Below the pieces are notes generated by a model, which ran no database searches, was not told where the DNA came from, and saw nothing but the letters and a program-made list of their open reading frames with translations. From CALIBK01 sp037444165 (GTDB taxonomy: Bacteria > Desulfobacterota > BSN033 > UBA1163), in assembly GCA_037444165.1 (NCBI GenBank), contig JBBIMX010000062.1, positions 1 through 15,193 of the forward strand: DNA of 15,193 bases, read 5' to 3'. Shown here piece after piece: positions 1 to 6,613 of the stretch; position 1 is the stretch's first letter; the number at the start of each line of letters is the position of its first letter. The position numbers and the translations under genes are program-made.

Positions 1-880
1 GCCTTCCTGGTAGCCAAAAAATTAGGGATTTCCCCGGAAGTCCTTGAAAGGGCCAGGAAATATCGAGAGGAAGGAGGAGAACAAATCTCTCGGGCCCTCC
101 AGACCCTCGAGAAATTAAAAGCAGAGACAGAAGAGGAAAAGCGCCAACTCCAGGGGATGAGGGAAGAGGTAGAAAGAATCCGTCAGCGATTGAAAGAGAG
201 CCTTGATCGAATCAAAAAGAGACGCGAAGAGATCTACTCCCAGATGGAGACGAAGGCCAGGAGATTAGCCCAGGCGATGGAAGAGGNNNNNNNNNNNACT
301 GAAGGAATGGTTGAAGCGACAAAAAGAAAAAAAGCCTCCCACCTCCATTCGAAAAAAGGAGATCCATGAAATAAGAGAACGATACTTTCCTTCCACTAAA
401 AAGAGGACCTTCATGGAGGGTCCTCTAAATTTGAAGCCTGGAGATCGGGTCTGGATCGAGAGTCTCAAAAAAGAGGGGATCCTCTTAAAGATCGTCGAAC
501 CCTCCAATCGCACTGAAGTCATTCTGGATCAGGCCAGGGTCGTCGTTCCCCTGTCCGATCTGAAAAGGATGGAAGACCGGGAAGAGAAAAAAACGACATT
601 GGACATAGAGCCTCTCTTCAGAAAAAAGGGATCGGAGGTCCCTTCCCAATTAAATGTGATCGGATTGACGGTAGAGGATGCCCTTTACGTGGTCGACAAA
701 TTTATTGATCAGGCCCTCTATCATGGATTGGAGAAGGTGCAGATTATTCACGGAATAGGATCGGGAAGGCTCCGGACGGCCATTGGAAAGTTTCTCGAAT
801 CCCATCAGGGAGTGAAACATTATAGTCCCGGGGACCTAAGCAAAGGGGGACAGGGGATCACCGTCGTAGAATTGAGGTGA
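1..880 (+). CDS. mutS2: Endonuclease MutS2, C-terminal part (5' end outside window, interrupted by an assembly gap)
   Basis: The window opens in frame inside a long charged helical segment, beginning AFLVAKKLGISPEVLERARK, followed by Glu/Lys/Arg-rich coiled coil. This is the region after the ATPase domain in MutS2. Past the N run the helix continues (LKEWLKRQKEKK). Then comes a small KOW-like beta domain (from about base 425, LKPGDRVWIESLKKEGILLK) and a C-terminal Smr domain (about bases 645-877) with IIHGIGSGRLR. The family is a MutS-like ATPase fused to an Smr nuclease, acting on branched DNA or on collided ribosomes depending on the species. The ATPase domain lies outside the window. The usual Smr motifs LDLRG and HGKGTG appear here as LNVIG and HGIGSG. 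The reading frame shifts by one across the 11 Ns, almost certainly because the gap length is arbitrary. The stop codon overlaps the ribosome-binding site of dnaG, so the two genes are probably co-transcribed. Confidence 0.9.
287..297. other. Assembly gap (11 Ns) inside mutS2
   Basis: A run of 11 undetermined bases lies within the coiled-coil segment of mutS2. The upstream codons are in frame 1 and the downstream codons in frame 2. A gap length of 1 modulo 3 would restore the frame, so 11 cannot be the true length if the gene is intact. The flanking protein (…RRLAQAMEE before, LKEWLKRQKEKK after) is continuous helix in character, so only a modest piece is likely missing. Confidence 0.97.
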
Positions 881-886
881 CTTCAT

Positions 887-2692
887 TTGGCAGAGAGGTT
901 TTTCCAGGAGAATAAGATCTCGGAGATTCGACAGCGGGCCAGTATTCTCGAAGTGGTCTCCGACTATGTGAGTCTAAAAAGGGCTGGAAAGAATTATAGA
1001 GGGCTCTGTCCCTTTCACTCCGAAAAGACCCCCTCCTTTATGGTGAATGAGGAGAAGCAGATCTTTCATTGTTTCGGCTGTGGAGAAGGAGGAGATGTCT
1101 TTACCTTCCTGATGAAAATAGGTCAACTCACCTTTCGGCAGGCCGTAGAAGAACTCGCTAAACGCTACGGGGTAAAGCTCCCTCGATGGGAAGCCTCAGA
1201 AGCCCAGAAGAAGGAGATGGAAAGGAGAGAGAGCCTCTTTCATATCAATCAACTGGCCTCTGAATATTATCATCACCTTCTCACCCAAAAGAAAGAGGGA
1301 GAGAAAGGCAGAAGATATCTTGCCCAGAGAGGAATCTCCGAAGAGATCATTCAGAATTATCGATTGGGCTATGCGACCGAACGCTGGGATGCTCTGGTGG
1401 AGTACTTTTTAGAAAAGAAGGTTCCTCTTGAACGAGCCTGGCAATTGGGATTGATCCTCCCAAAAAAGAAGGGCAACGGCTCGAACAAAAAAGAGGGATG
1501 GTATGATGTCTTCCGAAATCGGATCATCTTTCCCATCTTCGACCTCCATGAACGGGTGGTGGGCTTTGGGGGGAGGCTTCTTGGCGAAGGATTGCCCAAA
1601 TATATGAATTCCTCAGAATCTGAGATCTACCATAAAGGAGAGATTCTCTACGGCCTCCCTGTGGCAAAGCGATACATTTTAGAAAGGGATTGTGTTATAA
1701 TTGTTGAAGGCTATTTTGATCTGTTAACCCTCCATCAGTTTGGTCTGAAGAACAGTGTCGCTACCCTTGGGACAGCCCTGACCCAGAATCAGATTTATCT
1801 TTTGAAAAGATGGACTAAAAATATTATTCTCCTATTCGATCCCGATCAGGCAGGAACGAAAGCCGCTCTCCGAACTTTGCCTCTCTTTTTAGAAGAAGGA
1901 TTGGGACCCAAGGTACTCACCCTCCCCCGTGGGGAGGATCCTGATACGTTTATCAGAAAAGGGAATCTGGAGAGCTTTGAAAAAATGGTCAAGGAGGCCC
2001 TTCCTCTGATCGACTTTTACTTCGATGATTTGCTCAAGACCTATGATCCCAACTCGGTGGACGGGAAAGTAAAAATAGCCGAGGAGGGAATGAAGCTCAT
2101 TCAAAAAATCCCGGAAAAGATTCGAAGAGATTTCTATTTGAAAACCCTGGCTGAGAGACTGGATGTTAAAGAATCCACCCTTCACGAGGTCATTTCCTCC
2201 TTACCAAAGAATCGAGCCAAGGCTCCACCCTCCATCTCTCCGCTTCCTTCTCCGGAGCCATTTCCAAAGGCCGAGGAGATGCTCATCCGTCTCCTCATCC
2301 ATCACCCAGAACTCATTCCAAAAGGGTCAAAGGAAGGGATCCTTCACGAATTTGAACATCCCCTTTTAAAAAGGTTAGGGTTAGCCTTAGAGGATCTCTA
2401 TCAGAAAAAAGGGTGGCTGAATCTCTCTGAGGCCTTAGGAACGATGGAAAAGGATCTTTCTGAGAGGCTACGAAAGTATGCCTTTGAGGAGACCGGAATT
2501 GAAGCGAACCGATTGGAAAAAATATTTAATGATTGCATCCAGAAAATCCGTCAGAAAAAGATAAAGAGGGAGGGAAAGGAATTGCTCAAAAGGATCCAGG
2601 AGATGGAGAAAAAAAGAGGAGGAGAGGGACTCGAGGCTCTTCTCTCCAGGCACCAAGAAATGGCGAAGAGAGAAAAAGGTCTCCAGAAATAA
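887..2692 (+). CDS. dnaG: DNA primase DnaG
   Basis: This is the replicative primase, which makes RNA primers at the fork and is recruited by the replicative helicase. At 601 residues it is normal for the family. The N-terminal CHC2 zinc finger has C41, H44, C62 and C65 (CPFH … CFGC). The catalytic core follows with RNRIIFPIFD at about 211-220. The Toprim fold has the glutamate motif VEGYFD (273-278), DPDQAG (318-323) and GEDPD (349-353). The C-terminal part (about 440-601) is helical and poorly conserved, as expected for the helicase-binding domain. The start is TTG at 887, chosen because GAGGTGA (874-880) gives a Shine-Dalgarno site 6 nt upstream, overlapping the mutS2 stop. The residues AERFFQENKISEIRQR also match the normal N-terminus of the family. 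rpoD follows 27 nt later, the common dnaG-rpoD pairing of a macromolecular-synthesis operon. Confidence 0.97.
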   Translation: MAERFFQENKISEIRQRASILEVVSDYVSLKRAGKNYRGLCPFHSEKTPSFMVNEEKQIFHCFGCGEGGDVFTFLMKIGQLTFRQAVEELAKRYGVKLPRWEASEAQKKEMERRESLFHINQLASEYYHHLLTQKKEGEKGRRYLAQRGISEEIIQNYRLGYATERWDALVEYFLEKKVPLERAWQLGLILPKKKGNGSNKKEGWYDVFRNRIIFPIFDLHERVVGFGGRLLGEGLPKYMNSSESEIYHKGEILYGLPVAKRYILERDCVIIVEGYFDLLTLHQFGLKNSVATLGTALTQNQIYLLKRWTKNIILLFDPDQAGTKAALRTLPLFLEEGLGPKVLTLPRGEDPDTFIRKGNLESFEKMVKEALPLIDFYFDDLLKTYDPNSVDGKVKIAEEGMKLIQKIPEKIRRDFYLKTLAERLDVKESTLHEVISSLPKNRAKAPPSISPLPSPEPFPKAEEMLIRLLIHHPELIPKGSKEGILHEFEHPLLKRLGLALEDLYQKKGWLNLSEALGTMEKDLSERLRKYAFEETGIEANRLEKIFNDCIQKIRQKKIKREGKELLKRIQEMEKKRGGEGLEALLSRHQEMAKREKGLQK

Positions 2693-2719
2693 ACCTATAT
2701 AAAAATAGGGGGAAAGGGA

Positions 2720-4438
2720 ATGGGAAAAGATTTAAAAAGAATAGAAGAGGAGATGATCTCCCTGGGAGAGGACAAGGAGTTTATGAATTTCGACGAGATG
2801 AATGGACTTCCCCGGGAGGATATCGTTTCTTCCGACCATATCGATGATGTCCTGATGATGTTTGACGAAATGGATTTTGAGGGTGTAGACGATCTGGAAA
2901 GGCTGAGGGTGGATGAGGAAGGGCTCTTCGAGAAAGAGGAAGAGGAGGAATTAGAGGTCGAAGGATATCCAAGAGCGACCGATCCTGTTCGAATGTATCT
3001 TCGGGAAATGGGTTCCGTTTCCCTTCTGACCCGTGAAGGAGAGGTTGAAATTGCGAAAAGGATTGAACAGGGTAAACGGGAAGTGCTCAGTGTCGTGCTC
3101 AGTTGCCCGATGGCGGTGAAGGAGATCCTCAATTTAGGGGATGGAATCAAGGAGGGAAAAATTCCTATTCGAGAGGTGACCAATGAGCTTGACGAAGAGG
3201 ATTCCAATGCAGAAGAAGAGGAGATTCAGAAGGGGCGAGTCCTGGATCTAATTGATCGAATTAAAAAGGCAGAGAGAAAGATCCGGGTCTTGAAGCGAAG
3301 ATCGGGGTCAAAGAAAAAACTTCAGATCCAGATCCAAAAGAAGGAAGAGGAAATCATCGATCTTCTGAAAGAGATCAATCTAAAGGATACCCAGATTTAT
3401 AAAATCGTTCAGAAGATGAAACAGATGCTCAACCGGATTGAGAAGGCGGAGAATGAGATCAGGAGATGGGAAGAACGAATAGGGATGTCCAGCAAGGAGG
3501 TCCGGGCGTTCATCCAGAAATGGAAAGGGAAGAGGTCAGGGGAAAAGATGTGGATCCGAAATCGAGGGATCAGTCGAGTGGATCTTCAGGAGATGGCTCG
3601 TTCGGTCAAGATGGCCCAAAAGAAGATCAGTAAAGTGGAAACCGAATGCGGTCTTTCCACTCAGAAACTCCGGGCGGCAGTCCAGGCCATTACCATCGGG
3701 GAGACCAAAGCCAGAGAGGCTAAAGGAGAGCTCATCAAAGCAAACCTAAGGCTGGTCGTCTCGATTGCCAAAAAATATACGAATCGGGGGCTGCAATTTC
3801 TCGACCTGATCCAGGAAGGAAATATCGGCCTAATGAAAGCCGTGGATAAATTCGAATATCAGAGAGGCTATAAATTTAGTACCTATGCGACCTGGTGGAT
3901 TCGTCAAGCCATCACCCGGGCGATTGCCGATCAAGCCAGAACCATCCGAATTCCTGTCCATATGATCGAGACGATCAACAAACTCATCCGAACCTCCAGA
4001 TCTCTTGTTCAAGAGATTGGAAGGGAACCCACCCCTGAAGAGATCGCTGAGAGAATGGAGATCCCTTTGGAGAAGGTCAGGAAGGTCCTGAAGATTGCCA
4101 AAGAACCCATCTCCCTGGAGACTCCCATCGGTGAAGAAGAAGACAGCCATTTGGGAGACTTTATTGAAGACAAATCCACCCTTTCCCCGATGGATGCGGT
4201 CATCAATGCCAATCTCTATGATCAGACCCGGAAAGTCCTCTCTACCCTTACTCCCAGGGAAGAGAAAGTCCTGAGGATGCGTTTCGGAATTGATGAGAAG
4301 TATGATCATACGCTTGAGGAAGTCGGTCAGGAGTTCGATGTGACTCGAGAAAGAATAAGACAGATCGAAGCGAAGGCCCTTCGAAAACTGAGACATCCTA
4401 GCCGAGCCAGACAATTAAGAAGTTTTATTGAAAATTAG
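2720..4438 (+). CDS. rpoD: RNA polymerase primary sigma factor RpoD (sigma-70)
   Basis: This 572-residue primary sigma factor directs core RNA polymerase to housekeeping promoters. Region 1.1 is present (LPREDIVSSDHIDDVLMMFD, about 30-49), followed by a very acidic linker. Region 1.2 is at about 86-120 (TDPVRMYLREMG). A long, charged non-conserved region covers about 125-330. Regions 2.1-2.4 cover about 335-415, with ANLRLVVSIAKKYTNRG, LDLIQEGNIGLMKAVDKFEY and the promoter -10 reading segment YATWWIRQAITRAI. Region 3 follows at about 416-490. Region 4 covers about 505-572 and includes the -35-binding helix-turn-helix (TLEEVGQEFDVTRERIRQIE). ATG at 2720 is preceded by the purine run GGGGGAAAGGG. 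Region 1.1 marks it as the group 1 (essential) sigma factor, not an alternative one. The consensus -35/-10 promoter of the downstream tRNA matches this specificity. Confidence 0.98.
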   Translation: MGKDLKRIEEEMISLGEDKEFMNFDEMNGLPREDIVSSDHIDDVLMMFDEMDFEGVDDLERLRVDEEGLFEKEEEEELEVEGYPRATDPVRMYLREMGSVSLLTREGEVEIAKRIEQGKREVLSVVLSCPMAVKEILNLGDGIKEGKIPIREVTNELDEEDSNAEEEEIQKGRVLDLIDRIKKAERKIRVLKRRSGSKKKLQIQIQKKEEEIIDLLKEINLKDTQIYKIVQKMKQMLNRIEKAENEIRRWEERIGMSSKEVRAFIQKWKGKRSGEKMWIRNRGISRVDLQEMARSVKMAQKKISKVETECGLSTQKLRAAVQAITIGETKAREAKGELIKANLRLVVSIAKKYTNRGLQFLDLIQEGNIGLMKAVDKFEYQRGYKFSTYATWWIRQAITRAIADQARTIRIPVHMIETINKLIRTSRSLVQEIGREPTPEEIAERMEIPLEKVRKVLKIAKEPISLETPIGEEEDSHLGDFIEDKSTLSPMDAVINANLYDQTRKVLSTLTPREEKVLRMRFGIDEKYDHTLEEVGQEFDVTRERIRQIEAKALRKLRHPSRARQLRSFIEN

Positions 4439-4480
4439 GGCGATCGAGCCCAGATTCAGAAAATCGTAATCCTTCACTCA

Positions 4481-4690
4481 GAAGTGGGGAATAAGCCCGA
4501 GAGGGGTATTGGAGAAACCCATGGTGCGGCTACCTTAAATGGCCCATAGAAATCGTTACTTTGGTTTGTTTTAATCAGAAACCCATTTCTACGATGGATG
4601 GATTCGTAGGATCTATTTATATTCAATCCATCCGCGTTCTATGGGTTTCGAAAATACTCCTGTCGGGCTTAAATTTATTTCCACCCTTAG
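4481..4690. repeat. Long imperfect inverted repeat / structured intergenic element
   Basis: The interval between rpoD and the tRNA promoter has no convincing gene and is dominated by a large inverted repeat. The left arm contains AAGCCCGA (4493-4500), GGGTATT and GAAACCCATGG (4514-4524). The right arm contains the reverse complements: CTATGGGTTTCG (4639-4650), AATACTCC and TCGGGCTTAA (4663-4672). Pairing probably extends outward between AAGTGGGGAATA and TTTATTTCCACCCTT with a bulge. Nested inside, CCATAGAAAT (4544-4553) can pair with ATTTCTACGATGG, and ATGGATGGATT (4594-4604) with AATCCATCC (4624-4632). A separate small hairpin, CCACC-CTTA-GGTGG, lies at 4681-4694. It could be a miniature mobile element, a structured RNA or the rpoD transcript 3' end. 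No flanking target duplication was found by eye. Confidence 0.6.
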
Positions 4691-4721
4691 GTGGGGGGTT
4701 ACAGAAAATTTTAAAGAGAGG

Positions 4722-4749
4722 TTGACACCTCCGAGGGATGAACTATAAT
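4722..4749 (+). promoter_or_regulatory. Consensus sigma-70 promoter for tRNA-Met
   Basis: A perfect TTGACA (4722-4727) is separated by 16 nt from a perfect TATAAT (4744-4749). Initiation would fall near 4756, about 14 nt before the tRNA 5' end. This is a full-consensus promoter, as expected for a stable RNA gene. It may also feed read-through into the Zn-ribbon/RNase HI genes downstream of the intervening terminator. Confidence 0.88.
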
Positions 4750-4769
4750 AGATAAATATAGAATAGAGA

Positions 4770-4843
4770 GGGCCCATAGCTCAGTTTGGTAGAGCCACCG
4801 GCTCATAACCGGAAGGTCCCTGGTTCGAACCCAGGTGGGCCCA
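4770..4843 (+). tRNA. tRNA-Met (CAU anticodon), elongator type
   Basis: A full cloverleaf can be drawn. The acceptor stem is GGGCCCA/TGGGCCC. The D-stem is GCTC/GAGC. The anticodon arm is ACCGG-CTCATAA-CCGGA with anticodon CAT; its first pair is an A-A mismatch. The variable loop is AGGTC, and the T-arm is CCTGG-TTCGAAC-CCAGG. The 3' CCA is not encoded (A4843 is followed by TGA). The anticodon stem lacks the three G-C pairs of initiator tRNA, and the 1-72 pair is G-C, so this is not the initiator. A CAU anticodon could also belong to tRNA-Ile2 with a lysidine-modified C34, but the general sequence looks like elongator Met. Confidence 0.93.
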
Positions 4844-4910
4844 TGAATAGATAAGGAGGGGAAAACATTCAACTCCTTGAAAAAAAAGAAATTTTTGATC
4901 TTTTGAGCTC

Positions 4911-4946
4911 AAGAAGAGTGTACCCTCCGGTACACTCTTCTTTTTT
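4911..4946 (+). terminator. Rho-independent terminator after tRNA-Met
   Basis: A perfect 14-bp stem, AAGAAGAGTGTACC / GGTACACTCTTCTT, closes on a CTCC loop and runs straight into a T-tract (TTTTTT). It lies about 68 nt after the tRNA and 33 nt before the next start codon. It should end most tRNA transcripts. Transcription of the following genes therefore needs read-through or a promoter I could not identify in the short gap. Confidence 0.93.
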
Positions 4947-4978
4947 CGGCAAACTTTATAGGAAAAAGGAGGCCGTCC

Positions 4979-5698
4979 TTGAAAGAACAATTAGAGCTCC
5001 TTTGGGAACTTCAAAAGATTGATCTCGATCTGAAACAGATTAAGGAAGAAAGGGATCGGTTTCCCAAAGAGATGAAAAAACTGGAGGAGAAACAGACTCT
5101 TGAAAAGGAAAGATTTCAGAAGGAAAAAGAGAAACTCGAAACCCTGGAGAAGGAGCGGAGAAAGAGAGAGCGAGATCTTCTGGTAGAACAGGATAAGATC
5201 AAAAAAGCCGAAGGGAAGATGTCCGAAGTAAAAACAAATAAAGAATATCAAGCCTTACTCACAGAGATCGAAACGATTAAGGAATCGGCCGGGCGGATCG
5301 AAGAAGAAATTCTGATCATGCTTGAAGAGATCGATGAAACCAAGAAACATCTGATGAAAAAAGAGAGGGAGATGAAAGCCAATCTCGAAAAGATCGAGGC
5401 CGAGAGAAAAAGGATTGAAGAGAGGCTCGCAGAGGGAGAGAGGATTTGGAAGCAGAAAATGGAAAGAAAAGATGTTCTCTCCAAACAGATCGATTCTGGT
5501 CTCATTAAGCTCTATAACACCTTGAAAGAGAAGAGACAAGGGATTGGAATTGTGAGTGTGAAGAAGGAGACTTGTCAGGGGTGTTTTGTCCATGTTCCGC
5601 CCCAGATGTTTATTGAGGTCCAGAAGACCAATTCTTTGATCCGTTGTCCTAACTGTAATCGGATTCTCTACTTTGAGGGTGACGGAGAGAAGAGGTAG
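4979..5698 (+). CDS. Coiled-coil protein with C4 zinc ribbon (COG1579 / CT398-Hp0958-like)
   Basis: This 239-residue, highly charged protein is almost entirely Glu/Lys/Arg-rich coiled coil over residues 1-175. It then has a C-terminal zinc ribbon with two CxxC knuckles, C199-QG-C202 and C223-PN-C226. The motif SEVKTNKEYQALLTEIE (82-98), the most conserved stretch of the family's coiled coil, is present. Family knowledge: homologues such as Helicobacter Hp0958 and Chlamydia CT398 form long helical hairpins and bind sigma-54 or RNA. The general function is unsettled, and I infer only a nucleic-acid or protein adaptor role. The TTG start at 4979 follows a strong AAAGGAGG (4965-4972) at 6-nt spacing. 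It ends 6 nt before RNase HI, suggesting co-translation. Confidence 0.85.
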   Translation: MKEQLELLWELQKIDLDLKQIKEERDRFPKEMKKLEEKQTLEKERFQKEKEKLETLEKERRKRERDLLVEQDKIKKAEGKMSEVKTNKEYQALLTEIETIKESAGRIEEEILIMLEEIDETKKHLMKKEREMKANLEKIEAERKRIEERLAEGERIWKQKMERKDVLSKQIDSGLIKLYNTLKEKRQGIGIVSVKKETCQGCFVHVPPQMFIEVQKTNSLIRCPNCNRILYFEGDGEKR

Positions 5699-5704
5699 AG
5701 AGGG

Positions 5705-6205
5705 TTGGAAAGGGAGGGATCCATCGAAAACGTCTCCGAGCTCCTTCTCTATATTGATGGGGCCTCAAGGGGGAATCCAGGTCGAGCAGGAGCTGGAGTC
5801 TTGATCAAGAATCCAAGTGGGGAAAGGATGGCTGAGGTGAGTCGTTACCTCGGCTATCGGACGAATAACGAAGCTGAATATGAAGCGCTTCTCTTAGGAT
5901 TGAAGGAGGCGAAACGATTGAGGAGAGAATGCCTTCGAATCTACACGGATTCAGAACTGATTGAAAAACAGGTCAAAGGAGAGTATCGGGTAAAGGAGGC
6001 CCATTTAAAGAGGCTTCATCAAAAGGCACTGAAACTCCTTAGGGAATTTCCCCGGGTGGAGATAGAGGCTATTCCAAGGGAAAAAAACAAGGAGGCAGAC
6101 CTTTTAGCTAATCGAGCAATAGAAAGGAGACTCCTTAGGGAGAAAAAAGAAGGGGGGAGTCGAAGGGGTCGGATGATCGCTCCCCAACACCCTAAGGTAG
6201 GGTGA
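5705..6205 (+). CDS. rnhA: Ribonuclease HI family protein
   Basis: RNase HI cleaves the RNA strand of RNA/DNA hybrids (R-loops, primers). All four expected metal-binding acidic residues are visible: D18 (YIDGASRGNPG), E56 (TNNEAEYEALLLGL), D82 (YTDSELI) and D132 (EKNKEADLLANRA). The start is TTG at 5705, 6 nt after the preceding stop, with GAGAGGG immediately upstream. At 166 residues it is slightly longer than the compact family. The last 15 or so residues (from about SRRGRM) are basic, unlike the family core. They are encoded by DNA that also forms P1, P2 and P3 of the RNase P RNA, so the stop codon lies inside the RNA gene. The pairing with a Zn-ribbon gene and rnpB puts it in an RNA-metabolism cluster. 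Confidence 0.93.
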   Translation: MEREGSIENVSELLLYIDGASRGNPGRAGAGVLIKNPSGERMAEVSRYLGYRTNNEAEYEALLLGLKEAKRLRRECLRIYTDSELIEKQVKGEYRVKEAHLKRLHQKALKLLREFPRVEIEAIPREKNKEADLLANRAIERRLLREKKEGGSRRGRMIAPQHPKVG

Positions 6206-6583
6206 AGGGGGGAGGAAAGTCCGAGCTCCACAGGGCAAGGTGGTCCGTAACACGGACTGTTCCATCTCGTAAGGGATGGAATAAGGAAAGTGCCACAGAA
6301 AACATACCGTCCCGCTTTGGGCGGGATAAGGGTGAAAAGGCGAGGTAAGAGCTCACCAGTATTCTGAGCGATCAGAATAGCTTGGCAAACCCCACCTGGA
6401 GCAAGACCAAATAGGTCCCGTTCTTCTGCGAAAGCAGAAGGAAGAATGGCCCGTTCAACTTCATTCTCGTTGGAGTGGAGACGGGACGGGTTGGTCGCTG
6501 GAGGTCCTGAGTAATCAGGATCCAAGATAAATGATCATCCCCCTCGAAGAGGGAGACAGAACTCGGCTTACAGGCCCCTTCGA
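6160..6583 (+). ncRNA. rnpB: RNase P RNA (bacterial type A)
   Basis: This is the catalytic RNA that matures tRNA 5' ends. The conserved core is plain: GAGGAAAGTCCGAGCTCC near 6211, GGAGCAAGACCAAATAGG (type A signature) near 6399, the GGGTTGGTCGCTGG region, which carries the GGU CCA-binding motif, and ACAGAACTCGGCTTACAGG near 6557. The ends are defined by helices. P1 pairs TCGAAGGGGTC (6160-6170) with GGCCCCTTCGA (6573-6583), with one wobble. P2 pairs GGATGATC (6171-6178) with GATCATCC (6533-6540). P3 is a hairpin around CACCCT-AAGGT-AGGGTG (6188-6204). The first 46 nt overlap the RNase HI coding sequence. I found no hairpin-plus-T-run terminator after it before the next gene. Confidence 0.96.
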
Positions 6584-6613
6584 TTTCCCCATATTAAGAA
6601 TGGATGAGGGGAG

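Noticed and set aside
4681..4694. CCACC-CTTA-GGTGG hairpin as terminator of the rpoD transcript
   Set aside because: The stem is only 5 bp and is followed by GGGG, not a T-run, so it is recorded only as part of the structured region.
4770..4843. Initiator tRNA-fMet
   Set aside because: The 1-72 pair is a normal G-C, and the anticodon stem lacks the three consecutive G-C pairs of initiators.
4781..4990. Minus-strand open frame over the tRNA encoding …WAHLGSNQGPSGYEPVALPN
   Set aside because: It is the antisense translation of the tRNA-Met. This type of frame is a familiar spurious annotation.
6019..6525. Minus-strand frame of 168 codons across the RNase HI end and RNase P RNA
   Set aside because: It is antisense to a structured RNA, shows no family features, and its composition mirrors the RNA helices.
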